The notes below the pieces were generated by a model, which was given only the letters and a program-made list of their open reading frames with translations, had not been told where the DNA came from and did not search any database. The position numbers and the translations under genes are program-made. DNA of 34,857 nucleotides from a virus, in IMG/VR virus record IMGVR_UViG_3300025168_000021, positions 1-34,857 of that record; one strand, written 5' to 3'. Position 1 is the stretch's first letter. Each line of letters starts with the position of its first letter. Below, one piece after another: positions 14,521 through 22,207 of this stretch.

Positions 14521-15375
14521 TTATACTGCATATCTTAAAATTATAATTCCATTATTTCCTGCACTTCCAGTAGTTGATTGACTGTTACTTGTTCCTCCTG
14601 CTCCTCCACCACCTGCATTTCCTGAACCTGCTCCTGCTGACAATGTAGTTTTTCCTCCACCTCTGGCACCACCTGCGTAAGTAGTTCCATTCCAATCAGT
14701 TCCATTTCCACCTGTACCTCCTCGATCCCCACTTGCGGCTCCACCGGCTGCACTTGCGCCTCCACCGCCACCTGCGCCTTTACTTCCTCCAGAAGCTCCA
14801 GTTCCACCTGCATTTCCTTGACCTGATGTGCCAGATCCTCCACTACCACTTCCTGCACCACCTCCAGATCCTCCAGAGCCACCACTATTTCCACCATTAT
14901 TTCCAAATCCTCCAGAGCCACCATATCCTCCTCCAACAGTAGCTACAGCAGTTCCATTAGCTGTCATTGTGGAAGCTTGTCCTTGTCCACCATCACTTGC
15001 TGAACTTCCTGCTGTTCCACTAATGCCACCTTTACCCACGCTAATAGTTACGTTAGAGTCTTGATCAGATAATGTTCCAGATAATAATCCACCTCCTCCA
15101 CCGCCACCAGAATAAAAATTGCCTGATCCACCTCCTCCTGCAACTATAAGGTATTCAATATCTGCCGAGCCTGAATTTATTGTTAATGTTGAAGTGTAAA
15201 AATTACTTGATCCACTATAATTGAATGTATGGTACTTGTAACCACCTGTTTCTGATTCTGTTCCACCACTAGCATCAATTCCTCCTGCTCCAGAACTTTG
15301 AGACACACCAAACCAAATACCTGTATGAGGGGATCTTAATTGTTTATCTTTAAAAAATTTTTCAATATCTTTCAT
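14521..15375 (-). CDS. Glycine-rich tail-tip adhesin
   Basis: 284 aa. A short helix and NYSGSSNFYTSTLTINSGS-type beta region lead to the signature YLIVAGGGGSG, then about 190 residues of Gly/Ser/Ala/Asn repeats, ending GSAGNNGIIILRYAV. This is the glycine-rich domain of phage receptor-binding fibres, where Gly-rich loops form a polyglycine-II bundle and tune host range; the GIIIxRY end is typical. The ATG at 15375 overlaps the stop of the upstream fibre (TAATG); a longer reading with MASGWCFNI is only the overlap read in another frame. Probably carried at the tip of the upstream fibre. Confidence 0.85.
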   Translation of the reverse strand: MKDIEKFFKDKQLRSPHTGIWFGVSQSSGAGGIDASGGTESETGGYKYHTFNYSGSSNFYTSTLTINSGSADIEYLIVAGGGGSGNFYSGGGGGGGLLSGTLSDQDSNVTISVGKGGISGTAGSSASDGGQGQASTMTANGTAVATVGGGYGGSGGFGNNGGNSGGSGGSGGGAGSGSGGSGTSGQGNAGGTGASGGSKGAGGGGGASAAGGAASGDRGGTGGNGTDWNGTTYAGGARGGGKTTLSAGAGSGNAGGGGAGGTSNSQSTTGSAGNNGIIILRYAV

Positions 15376-16874
15376 TATGTTAAAGCACCAACCACTTGCC
15401 ATGTATCTGTTGCAATTTTAATACAAGTTGCAGAGTTATGTCGGGCTGTGATGATTGGAGCTGTTGCTGTTCCACCTGCACTAGCTATTGTAACACCTGA
15501 TCCTTGAGCAAAGGTAGTCAATCCTGCACCTATTGATATGAATGTGAGGCTACTTCCTACTGGATATGCTACACTAGAATTTGGTGGAATAGTTAATGTT
15601 ATTGCTGATCCATTGTCTAATGTTACAACTTTACCTGCATCAGCTAATACAGGTGTGTAAGTTGTGCCAGTTTGTGCATTTATTGAAAATGTTAAAGTTG
15701 GATCATTTATTGTTAATCCTGTTGATAAGTGTGCTGAATCTATTGAAGCATCTGTATAATGCTCTGAATCTATGGCATCATCAGCGATCTTAGTTCCATT
15801 TACACAATCAGCGGCTAGATGAGCCAAGTCTATTGAGGCATCAACATATTGATCACTATCGACACTATTAGCACTCATGTGAGCTAAATCTATTGAGGCA
15901 TCTGTGTAATGTTCACTATCTATGGCATTATCGGCAATTTTAGTTCCATCAACTGAATCTGCTGAAAGATGTGCTAAATCGATTGATCCATCTACATATT
16001 GATCACTATCAACTGAATTTACTGATAAATGTGCCAAGTCAATAGAGCCATCTACATATTGATCTGAATCTATACTGTTTGCACTCATGTGGACTAAATC
16101 TATTGATCCATCTGTATAATGCTCACTATTAATGGCATCATCTGCTAGTTTTGTTCCATCTACACTATCAGCACTTAAATGAATTAAATCTATTGAACCA
16201 TCAACATACTGATCACTATCAATGGAATTAATACTCATGTGAGCTAGGTCAATACTTCCATCTGTTATATGTTCACTATCAACGGCATCATCAGCTAATT
16301 TAGTTCCGTTAATAGCATCTCCAGCGATATATGCTTGTGCTATTGCTGTGCCATTCCAAACACCTGTTGCAATAGTTCCAGTTGTTACTATGCTAGATGA
16401 TCCTGCAACAGGTGATATTCCTGCCTCTGCTAATGTTTGATTTTCCCATACAGAGCTAGTGCTGTTATATTGTAATAATTCATTATCTCCTACTGATGTA
16501 ATTGTTGTATCATTTAATTCTGAAATAGTGTCCTCTGTTGCAATTTGAGCATCAACATAAGTTTTAACTGCTTTTGCACTTGCGATTGTATCGTCACTAC
16601 CTGATACCGATGATAAATCTGTGTCTAATACACCTGATTTAAGATTATCAACTTCTATATTTGTTATTGTGTTATTATCTACATCTATTGATTTATTTGT
16701 AAAAGTGGTTGTATTTGAGGCTGTAATAGCACTTGCATTAATGAAAGTTGCGATTTGAGTTATGGTTGCTTTTCTTGAGGCAGGTGTTCCAGATGGATCA
16801 TCAACTATTGCAACAAGATCCTCTCCTGCTACTGCTGATATTGCTCCAAGTGCAGAAATCTTAACATCAGCCAT
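15375..16874 (-). CDS. Decapeptide-repeat tail fibre
   Basis: 499 aa. N-terminus MADVKISALGAISAV...EDLVAIVDDPSGTPASRKAT is the virion-anchor type common in marine phage fibres. Residues about 190-388 are tandem 10-residue units (SIDLAHLSAD, SVDGTKIADD, AIDSEHYTDG and SVDSDQYVDG types), followed by a C-terminal domain with AGKVVTLDNGSAITLTIPP and TFAQGSGVTIASAGG, a family known from fibres of bacteriophages in the sea. A strong ribosome-binding site (GGAGG) lies about 10 bases before the ATG. Likely shares an attachment organ with the glycine-rich adhesin downstream. Confidence 0.85.
   Translation of the reverse strand: MADVKISALGAISAVAGEDLVAIVDDPSGTPASRKATITQIATFINASAITASNTTTFTNKSIDVDNNTITNIEVDNLKSGVLDTDLSSVSGSDDTIASAKAVKTYVDAQIATEDTISELNDTTITSVGDNELLQYNSTSSVWENQTLAEAGISPVAGSSSIVTTGTIATGVWNGTAIAQAYIAGDAINGTKLADDAVDSEHITDGSIDLAHMSINSIDSDQYVDGSIDLIHLSADSVDGTKLADDAINSEHYTDGSIDLVHMSANSIDSDQYVDGSIDLAHLSVNSVDSDQYVDGSIDLAHLSADSVDGTKIADNAIDSEHYTDASIDLAHMSANSVDSDQYVDASIDLAHLAADCVNGTKIADDAIDSEHYTDASIDSAHLSTGLTINDPTLTFSINAQTGTTYTPVLADAGKVVTLDNGSAITLTIPPNSSVAYPVGSSLTFISIGAGLTTFAQGSGVTIASAGGTATAPIITARHNSATCIKIATDTWQVVGALT
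15710..16307 (-). repeat. Tandem 30-base repeats coding decapeptides
   Basis: About 20 units of 30 bases within the fibre gene, arranged in blocks of 20 and 30 residues. Units are diverged at third codon positions, so they are old or are under selection for diversity. The regular lattice offers sites for recombination that would lengthen or shorten the fibre. Confidence 0.85.
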
Positions 16875-16875
16875 T

Positions 16876-17004
16876 CTATTCTGTGCCTCCTAACACTATA
16901 TTGATTCTTTCAGCATGAAATATTTTGGCATCCATGCCACCATGAGATTTAGCAGGTGTATGATTTAGACGGTTTAACATCTCAAACATGGCTCTAAGAC
17001 TCAT
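16876..17004 (-). CDS. 42-aa virion-module mini-protein
   Basis: MSLRAMFEMLNRLNHTPAK then a His/Gly stretch (SHGGMDAKIFHAER). It starts 2 bases after the upstream stop and ends 2 bases before the fibre start, with the fibre's GGAGG site inside its last codons. No Cys. Possibly a small virion or assembly protein coupled to the fibre. Confidence 0.55.
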   Translation of the reverse strand: MSLRAMFEMLNRLNHTPAKSHGGMDAKIFHAERINIVLGGTE

Positions 17005-17006
17005 GA

Positions 17007-17654
17007 CTATTGATTCTCAAATGCGTGATTTACGAATACCTTTAAGGTGTCAGAGCTTGTCTTTGCAAAGCTTGTAAATGAAAATACTGATAATAATTTT
17101 GAGGCATTTACTGGACTAGCTATCGCATGAATACAACCTTGTTCAACGTTTGCATCATTCCAGGCACTTGCGGAATAATTTACTGCATAAGATACGGCAT
17201 CAGTTGCATCTCCAGTATTATCCGTATCGGCTGTATCATTCGTCTTAGGATAGCCACTTGTGAAAACCTGTCTTGATCCTGAAATTTTAGAAGATCCACT
17301 TACATCAAAGTTTGTGAATGTATCGGTTTCTGCTTCTGTATAGGCAGTTGTTCCCATTTCAAATCTTCCAGTATCTTCAAAGTTTTCATTAGTTGCAGGT
17401 GTTTCTCCTGCACCCATTTTAGCATAATAAATTTCACCGTCATTGGTTACGAGGTTATGTGTATAGTCAAATTCTTTAATCATATCTACACTTCCAGATG
17501 GGCTTACTTCTGGGAATGATAAAACCCTTATCACATTATCTGCTCTAGATTGATCAGATAAATATCTTGTACTGTCAGCCCAAGATTCAAAAGATTCTGT
17601 TTTGTTTTCATTGATTCTATTATTTAGATTCCAAGATGATGGTAGTTCAAACAT
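17007..17654 (-). CDS. Structural protein upstream of the fibre genes
   Basis: About 215 aa, with SWADSTRYLSDQSRADNVIRV, then THNLVTNDGEIYYAKMGAGE and a Thr/Asp/Ser-rich beta region ending VFVNHAFENQ. The texture is that of a phage decoration or fibre-anchor protein. In-frame ATGs at 17681, 17663 and 17654 are possible; the first lies inside the promoter-like CTCTTTATG string, so the start at 17654 is preferred. Exact role unassigned. Confidence 0.6.
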   Translation of the reverse strand: MFELPSSWNLNNRINENKTESFESWADSTRYLSDQSRADNVIRVLSFPEVSPSGSVDMIKEFDYTHNLVTNDGEIYYAKMGAGETPATNENFEDTGRFEMGTTAYTEAETDTFTNFDVSGSSKISGSRQVFTSGYPKTNDTADTDNTGDATDAVSYAVNYSASAWNDANVEQGCIHAIASPVNASKLLSVFSFTSFAKTSSDTLKVFVNHAFENQ

Positions 17655-17676
17655 TATAATCATACTCACAATTTTT

Positions 17677-17694
17677 AACATAAAGAGAATTAAT
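17677..17694 (-). promoter_or_regulatory. TTCTCTTTAT promoter-like element
   Basis: The minus strand has AATTCTCTTTATGTTAAAAAT, similar to the elements at 18105-18120 and 24141-24157, about 30 bases before the proposed start of the structural protein. Confidence 0.4.
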
Positions 17695-17699
17695 ATTAC

Positions 17700-18080
17700 T
17701 TACCATAATCTATACACATCTTCCTGTCTGTATCTATCATTAAATCTTTGAACATCATAGGATAAACCTTCAATGCTTCTTTCTTCTATGATTCCATTAA
17801 TTGTATCGGTAAACATATCCTTCCAAAACTTTGCTGTCTCATTATCTCCCCTTTTGCCTCTGAATAGTGAACATACATAGTAATTGGCAGACATTTTAAC
17901 ATCTGCTAGAATACTTGGCACTTTTAGTGGGATTCTTTCGTCATGTTGTTTTAAAATGTTGTCTAAATGCTGATTTGCTACGGCTCCAAAGCGGTTTATC
18001 AATTCATCATCTACTGTATCTGTAATTTCTATGTTAAGTAGGTCTTTTACTGCATTTATTCCGTAATAATTACCAGCCAT
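17700..18080 (-). CDS. Head-tail connector (gp6-like)
   Basis: 126 aa, mainly helical: YGINAVKDLLNIEITDTVDDELINRFGAVANQHLDNIL, then IPLKVPSILADVKMSANYYVCSLF and a C-terminal helix with ERSIEGLSYDVQRFNDRYRQE. This order (short N-terminal helix, two long helices, C-terminal arm) and size match HK97 gp6-type adaptors that dock on the portal. Position between capsid and tail genes agrees. It has its own TTCTCTTTAT element. Confidence 0.6.
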   Translation of the reverse strand: MAGNYYGINAVKDLLNIEITDTVDDELINRFGAVANQHLDNILKQHDERIPLKVPSILADVKMSANYYVCSLFRGKRGDNETAKFWKDMFTDTINGIIEERSIEGLSYDVQRFNDRYRQEDVYRLW

Positions 18081-18104
18081 TGTATTCTTTAACTGATTTT
18101 TAAA

Positions 18105-18120
18105 ATAAAGAGAAATAATA
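18105..18120 (-). promoter_or_regulatory. ATTATTTCTCTTTAT promoter-like element
   Basis: The 15-base string ATTATTTCTCTTTAT occurs here and again at 24141-24157, each time before a head gene start and followed by an AT-rich TATA-like stretch (TTTTAAAAAT here). Probably a late promoter. Confidence 0.5.
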
Positions 18121-18125
18121 GATGA

Positions 18126-18605
18126 TTAGAGGTAAAGTTCACCTGAAATGATGGCATTTACATAAGTATTCCATAATTGATGTTGCCTACGGTAGAATCT
18201 TTTGTTATGGACACCTTTAACTCTAAAATGTGCTATTTCATGGGTTAATACTTCACCTAATGCCATTGTGTCTTTTAGTAATATGAAAATCCGTTTGTTT
18301 GTTTCCTCATTTCTATATCCTAGAAAATTTAAATCTCCTGCTCTTTTTGTAAGGAAAGTGTTTTGGAAGCAAATTGATTTTTTCTTACCACTATTATGAC
18401 AATGAGCTCCATTACCACTATGAGCATGATCAGGACATTTCCTCATATTTATCAAAGTTTTACTTTGTAATTTTGGCATATCAATATGGTGACTTTTTAA
18501 CATATTATATTGACTTTTTAGTATTTCCAAAGTAGAATCACTATCATAAGATTCCATTTTTCTAACTTGTGCTTTTTTCTGTTTGTGTAATATTGTTAAA
18601 GTCAT
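18126..18605 (-). CDS. SprT-like zinc metallopeptidase
   Basis: 159 aa. The active site VLTHEIAHFRVKGVHNKRF (HEIAH at 122-126, third His at 133) has the HExxH-x(6)-H spacing of SprT/Wss1-type peptidases, which cleave DNA-bound or partner proteins. The middle carries a Cys/His cluster (CPDHAHSGNGAHCHNSG, about 57-72) that could bind a second metal. Within the head operon it might process virion or host DNA-bound proteins; substrate unknown. Confidence 0.75.
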   Translation of the reverse strand: MTLTILHKQKKAQVRKMESYDSDSTLEILKSQYNMLKSHHIDMPKLQSKTLINMRKCPDHAHSGNGAHCHNSGKKKSICFQNTFLTKRAGDLNFLGYRNEETNKRIFILLKDTMALGEVLTHEIAHFRVKGVHNKRFYRRQHQLWNTYVNAIISGELYL

Positions 18606-18808
18606 TATGAAAACATCTCCTTATTCATAAAGTCTAATGCCTTACCTATATTTCTGCAAAGATGGCACTTTCTGTATTGGACTTTATTCAATCTAAGGTT
18701 ACAATGAAAATTCCTTTGATTTTTGTAAGTATAGATTCTTGAATCTTTGTAGATTACTTTGGTTGTAAATTTTACTTTACATTTTTTACAAGTGATTTGT
18801 TTTTCCAT
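18605..18808 (-). CDS. 67-aa zinc-ribbon protein
   Basis: Two Cys pairs, ITCKKCKVKF at the N-terminus and RKCHLCRNIG near residue 48, with a basic aromatic linker. Stop overlaps the SprT-like gene start and the ATG overlaps the upstream gene stop, so the three form one coupled unit. Function unknown; nucleic-acid or peptidase-partner roles are both possible. Confidence 0.65.
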   Translation of the reverse strand: MEKQITCKKCKVKFTTKVIYKDSRIYTYKNQRNFHCNLRLNKVQYRKCHLCRNIGKALDFMNKEMFS

Positions 18809-19047
18809 TATGATGATCCCTCTCCAAGTGTTTTCATATAATTACACCAATGGCATTCTTGAACATCATTATATTTTTTTCCTTGTTTAGTGTGACATTT
18901 AGGACAACAATGATCCGTACATATTTTTGGAACACCTACTCTTTTCTCTTTTGGTTGGAATCTTTCTGGATCATAACAGTATGTTACACATTTTGATGGC
19001 ACATTACCCCACCCACAAAGTTGGCATTTCACAATTTCTATTTCCAT
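18808..19047 (-). CDS. 79-aa multi-zinc protein
   Basis: Eleven Cys and several His in 79 residues: CQLCGWGN, CVTYC, CTDHCCPKCH and ECHWC. It can form two or three zinc sites. It heads a three-gene unit (this protein, the 67-aa zinc ribbon and the SprT-like peptidase) with its own TTTTGCTTAAAAAC promoter, placed just after the capsid terminator. Unrecognised. Confidence 0.65.
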   Translation of the reverse strand: MEIEIVKCQLCGWGNVPSKCVTYCYDPERFQPKEKRVGVPKICTDHCCPKCHTKQGKKYNDVQECHWCNYMKTLGEGSS

Positions 19048-19071
19048 ATAGGGTATTGGATTAGAGGTTTA

Positions 19072-19088
19072 TAAGTTTTTAAGCAAAA
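19072..19088 (-). promoter_or_regulatory. GCTTAAAAAC promoter box
   Basis: Minus-strand TTTTGCTTAAAAACTTATAA ends about 25 bases before the ATG at 19047, an ideal leaderless TATA spacing. It is one of five copies of the element. Confidence 0.7.
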
Positions 19089-19118
19089 AAAGTTGACCAA
19101 ATGGTTAAATTTTGTTGA

Positions 19119-19135
19119 TAAAAAAATAAAAAAAA
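19119..19135 (-). terminator. T-rich terminator of the major capsid gene
   Basis: After the capsid stop (19149) the minus strand reads CTCCTTTTTTTTATTTTTTTATC. A GTTGACC...ATGGTTAAA element lies between this and the next promoter; the same element follows the terminator at 24617-24630. Confidence 0.6.
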
Positions 19136-19148
19136 GGAGTGTCTAAGA

Positions 19149-20588
19149 TTAATCGGTTGTACTGATTCTAACAATAGATGTTGAATCAATAACCCCGGCC
19201 TTAGTTCTCCAGGTCGTATTTACCCTCACTTGGTTGTCCTCACCGATCTCATGCATTTTCACAGTAACATCACGTTTGATACCAATTCCATAACTGTGTT
19301 TTGGGACACACATATAGGCATTAACTGCATTATTGGTACTATTGTTTTTGTGTTCTACTGCGTTTGTAACAATTAACTGGACTCCCATAAATTGTTCCAA
19401 CTCGGCCTTAAGCCAAATATCTGGAGCACTTCTGGTTGCCAATGATGTTACATTGGTGCTGGTGATTAGTTCTCTCCATTGTTGCGGATCTAAGAAGCAA
19501 ATTGGTTTAATTCCTCCCCGTAGATACCCCTGGTTTTCCAAATATTCTCTTCCGAATGCAATACCTGTCTCGTCCATAGCCATGGAGGCTACATCTGATG
19601 ATGTGATAGTTGCACCTGTATCACCACGAATCCAAAGTCCAGGAGTTAAAGTTCCTTCTTTTGAAATAGTGTCCAACATATCGGTTGCCACGAAATCTTC
19701 GTATGAAGCGGCAGATCCTTCTACTATTGCTTGGAGCAAATCGAAAGGACTGTTTTCCACCTCATCAAAGTCTCCAACAAGATATACACCAGTAATTGTG
19801 CTTGGTGTAACTTCTACACTTGTAAAGGTTTGAGTGGCTTCTGATGGTGTTGTACCAACGGTTTGTGAACCGTTAGCTGGAATAGTTGTTTTGAAAAATC
19901 TTGCTCTGTCCATACCTGCTTCAATGCGTTTAGTCTTTGCAAATTGAAACACTGGTTTGAAAGAAATGCCACCTGGAATTATTGCAACATCAGTATCTAA
20001 ATCCTGTGTTGCATGGGTACCAGAAATGGATACGGCTTCTTTAAGTTGTAAAGGACTGTCTCTGAATGATTCAGATACGGAACCTTGTCTGTCTCGGGTC
20101 TGTTTGGTGTTGATGCTTCTTAGAGATTCTAATGAAATATCAAACTCAAATTTACCGAATTTTCTTAAAGATGGAGCCATCTGCTCGGCTACTTGACTCC
20201 AGGTCTTATGACCGTCGTCTAGGCCTACTTGGGCTGATGGTTTCTTTTCTGCTAGAGCTTTAATGGATTGTTCAATGGCGCTAAGTCTCTTGTTGTTCTC
20301 TGTTGCAATAGATGTATTTGTTTTACCAATATCATCAGTTTTATCAGAGCCATTTGGTTCACATATACCAGAGTCTTTGTTTAATGAATGACCTTCTGGA
20401 CATTGTGTTCCTTCAACTTCTTGACTTCCACCTACGTCGGCACCAGATGATGCTACGTCGGCTTCTACATCAGTAGTTTTAGGATCTCCAAATGCAGATT
20501 CTTTAGCTACACATTTTCCTTGTGAGATATCGAAGTGTTGTCCCTCGGGACATTCTTCGTTTTCTGATTTTTTACAATCGCAAGGCAT
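19149..20588 (-). CDS. Major capsid protein, HK97 fold, with Cys-rich N-terminus
   Basis: 479 aa. Residues about 165-479 fit an HK97-type capsid subunit: DTDVAIIPGGISFKPVFQF, a beta-rich E-loop/spine region, PICFLDPQQWRELI, QFMGVQLIVTN and the C-terminal KRDVTVKMHEIGEDNQVRVNT strand set. Residues about 85-160 are helical, as in the delta (scaffolding) domain removed by the prohead protease. Unusually the first 80 residues carry two CPEG-x-x-x-x-x-x-x-G-x-C modules (Cys 13/26 and 63/76) after a CDC start. Gene order (protease, KTSC protein, capsid, connector) supports the call. Confidence 0.85.
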   Translation of the reverse strand: MPCDCKKSENEECPEGQHFDISQGKCVAKESAFGDPKTTDVEADVASSGADVGGSQEVEGTQCPEGHSLNKDSGICEPNGSDKTDDIGKTNTSIATENNKRLSAIEQSIKALAEKKPSAQVGLDDGHKTWSQVAEQMAPSLRKFGKFEFDISLESLRSINTKQTRDRQGSVSESFRDSPLQLKEAVSISGTHATQDLDTDVAIIPGGISFKPVFQFAKTKRIEAGMDRARFFKTTIPANGSQTVGTTPSEATQTFTSVEVTPSTITGVYLVGDFDEVENSPFDLLQAIVEGSAASYEDFVATDMLDTISKEGTLTPGLWIRGDTGATITSSDVASMAMDETGIAFGREYLENQGYLRGGIKPICFLDPQQWRELITSTNVTSLATRSAPDIWLKAELEQFMGVQLIVTNAVEHKNNSTNNAVNAYMCVPKHSYGIGIKRDVTVKMHEIGEDNQVRVNTTWRTKAGVIDSTSIVRISTTD

Positions 20589-20625
20589 GGCATTTCTTTA
20601 AATAGTGATTAGATAAGAAGTAATT

Positions 20626-20787
20626 TTATTGTTTTTTATTCCAACCTCTGTATGCTTCGTCTGTCTCACACATTAGACATGAGTTAAAAAAACTAGGTTT
20701 GCCACATTTATCGCATTGGTTTATCTCTCTTAGGTAGTCCTTGCCACTAAATGACTTTTTGAGTCCATTGATAAAATTAACAATCAT
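20626..20787 (-). CDS. 53-aa zinc-ribbon mini-protein
   Basis: NQCDKCGKPSFFNSCLMC: two Cys pairs 14 apart, a neat zinc ribbon, preceded by a short basic helix and followed by an acidic/aromatic tail. The ATG overlaps the end of the KTSC-domain gene by 11 bases. It sits just before the capsid gene; the 37 bases between hold TATTTAAAG, a possible capsid promoter. Confidence 0.65.
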   Translation of the reverse strand: MIVNFINGLKKSFSGKDYLREINQCDKCGKPSFFNSCLMCETDEAYRGWNKKQ

Positions 20788-21529
20788 GTAAGGTCTTTAT
20801 CTCCCTGTTGAAAAATGCTCCTTTACTGGCTGCTCCCTCAAATGAATCAAACAATCTTTCCGATACTCTACAAAAATGATATGTATTACCATTTAGTATA
20901 ATATCCATTTCTCTGCTTTCCCTATCCCATAACACATTACCTACAAATGATGATGAGTGAGTAAATGCCCTAAATTCTGGGTTTCCTACTGTGTCTGATT
21001 TTTGTTGACCTATTGATGTGGGATTATCACTTATTTGTTGTTTAATATCGTCTGGAATAGGCTCACTCTTAATATCTGATACAGATTTATTTGTAGGTGC
21101 ATTTAATATTGTCAATGCTAATCCTGCCACTGATGCACTAAACGTGGCTGTTAAAATAATTGATAATTCAGGCTTATTAATAGATGTTAATGCCTTAATA
21201 TTCATATCAGATAAATCATCAAACTCAATATCGGCTATATTAGCATCTAATTTCATTTTTTTTAATAAATCTCTCCTTTGTTGTGGTTTTAATTCAATCC
21301 ATAACTTTTTTAGTTTATCTTTACTAATTGATTCCGTTACTGTATATTTATCATGTAAATAATGCTCTACCTCTTTCCAATGTTCGTCTAACGCTTCATT
21401 AAACTGAAATCCTCTTGGCACTTTTGCAATTTTCTTTTTTTTCTTAATGTCTGCTCTGGCTGTGGGTCCCGCTAGGTTAACATCTTCTAGTCGTTTTTTT
21501 TTGCGTGTAATTCGCCACAGTCTGGACAA
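20777..21529 (-). CDS. KTSC-domain protein, possibly made by -1 frameshift from the prohead protease
   Basis: Up to 250 aa. A lysine-rich N-terminus and helical domain (about 35-115) lead to a hydrophobic segment (ELSIILTATFSASVAGLALTIL, 121-142), an acidic linker and a C-terminal KTSC domain (about 191-247: SSFVGNVLWDRESREMDIIL, then FEGAASKGAFFNREIK). KTSC domains occur in phage capsid-associated proteins; their role is unclear. It has no ATG near its 5' end. TTG at 21529 is the only usual start, 43 bases inside the protease gene. The alternative is fusion through the A9 slippery run. It may be a scaffold or minor head protein. Confidence 0.7.
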   Translation of the reverse strand: MSRLWRITRKKKRLEDVNLAGPTARADIKKKKKIAKVPRGFQFNEALDEHWKEVEHYLHDKYTVTESISKDKLKKLWIELKPQQRRDLLKKMKLDANIADIEFDDLSDMNIKALTSINKPELSIILTATFSASVAGLALTILNAPTNKSVSDIKSEPIPDDIKQQISDNPTSIGQQKSDTVGNPEFRAFTHSSSFVGNVLWDRESREMDIILNGNTYHFCRVSERLFDSFEGAASKGAFFNREIKTLHDC

Positions 21530-22056
21530 GCTTCTACATTTAGATGATTCAAAATCTGATCTATACTTTTGGTCATTTTTGTATAGTCCTGTCCTACTTC
21601 TAGTGGATTATGATGGTTACATTCCTCTATATATCTCTCCATTACATTTACTGTTGTTTCTGGAACCCCTGGTGTTTCTGTCAATGCTAGTCCTACTGGA
21701 TTTAATCCATAAGGCATTGAAAAACAATCTCCGGGCCCGTTACAAATTTCCCGTAAATCAGTTGGATTAGCTTCTATACTGGTGAATAATGTTTTATTTT
21801 TAGCCAAACTTGCGGCACCTTCGTTGGTAATTTCTCCCTCATAATATACTGTCTCTAAACTTGGATTATAATGAAAAGTGGCAGTTCCGATAACTTGACC
21901 TGGATTATGTTCCCAATTCAGTGGAACCTCTACACCATCAAATCTTTCTAATTCGGCTTTGGTGTATAGATTGTTATTTCTGCTAATTCTGGGAATTAAT
22001 GCCACACCAGAGATTTTTGCCGTTTCATTTATTTTAGTATAAGCTTCTAATTTCAA
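21487..22056 (-). CDS. Prohead maturation protease
   Basis: 189 aa. Begins MKLEAYTKINETAKISGVALIPRISRNNNLYT and has EVPLNWEHNPGQVIGTATF (candidate catalytic His50) and LFTSIEANP (candidate Ser93), with a beta-rich core like the herpes/HK97-type capsid serine proteases. Function: trims the capsid delta domain before maturation. Its C-terminus ends in a zinc knuckle-like CPDCGELH and an A9 run. The TTG start follows a TTTAATTAAAAAAAT TATA-like stretch by about 10-20 bases. Confidence 0.75.
   Translation of the reverse strand: MKLEAYTKINETAKISGVALIPRISRNNNLYTKAELERFDGVEVPLNWEHNPGQVIGTATFHYNPSLETVYYEGEITNEGAASLAKNKTLFTSIEANPTDLREICNGPGDCFSMPYGLNPVGLALTETPGVPETTVNVMERYIEECNHHNPLEVGQDYTKMTKSIDQILNHLNVEACPDCGELHAKKND
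21493..21503 (-). other. A9 slippery run in the protease/KTSC overlap
   Basis: The minus strand reads GCAAAAAAAAACGAC. In the protease frame the last seven bases are A-AAA-AAC, the textbook -1 slippery heptamer; a -1 slip puts ribosomes into the KTSC frame. Nine A in a row could also give transcriptional slippage. Confidence 0.45.
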
Positions 22057-22094
22057 TGTTATTTTTTTAATTAAACTGATAATAAGTAATAATA

Positions 22095-22175
22095 GATTGA
22101 CCTCAATGACAGGTTTAACTCCTGTGGTACTCTCACGAAATACGTCTTGGTCAATCCATGAGTATTTACATACTC
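22095..22175. other. Structured intergenic element (nested stem-loops)
   Basis: Between the coiled-coil/TM gene and the prohead protease lie 151 non-coding bases. GATTGACC (22095-22102) pairs with GGTCAATC (22149-22156), 8 of 8. Inside, ACAGG (22109-22113) pairs with CCTGT (22121-22125). Just beyond, GAGTAT (22160-22165) and ATACTC (22170-22175) make a perfect 6-bp hairpin with a 4-base loop. It is not a tRNA: the T-arm-like stem is not next to the closing stem. Candidate structured RNA, regulator of head genes, or packaging/recombination site. Confidence 0.5.
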
Positions 22176-22207
22176 GATAAAATATAGATGTTTTACTCTA
22201 ATTTAAG

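Noticed and set aside
14541-14936. 131-codon minus-strand frame with Glu/Val repeats, and plus-strand His/Leu- or Pro-rich frames
   Set aside because: These are frame shadows of the glycine-rich adhesin; the repeats come from reading GGT/GGA codons out of phase.
15710-16307. Regular 30-base repeats that could be taken for a CRISPR array
   Set aside because: The repeats are in frame, diverged at third positions, have no spacers and encode decapeptides of a fibre.
19333-19833. 166-codon plus-strand frame antisense to the capsid gene
   Set aside because: Antisense shadow of a well-supported capsid gene; composition is not protein-like.
22095-22175. Possible tRNA-like fold
   Set aside because: The inner stem resembles a T-arm but is six bases away from the closing stem, and there is no anticodon arm or TTC loop.
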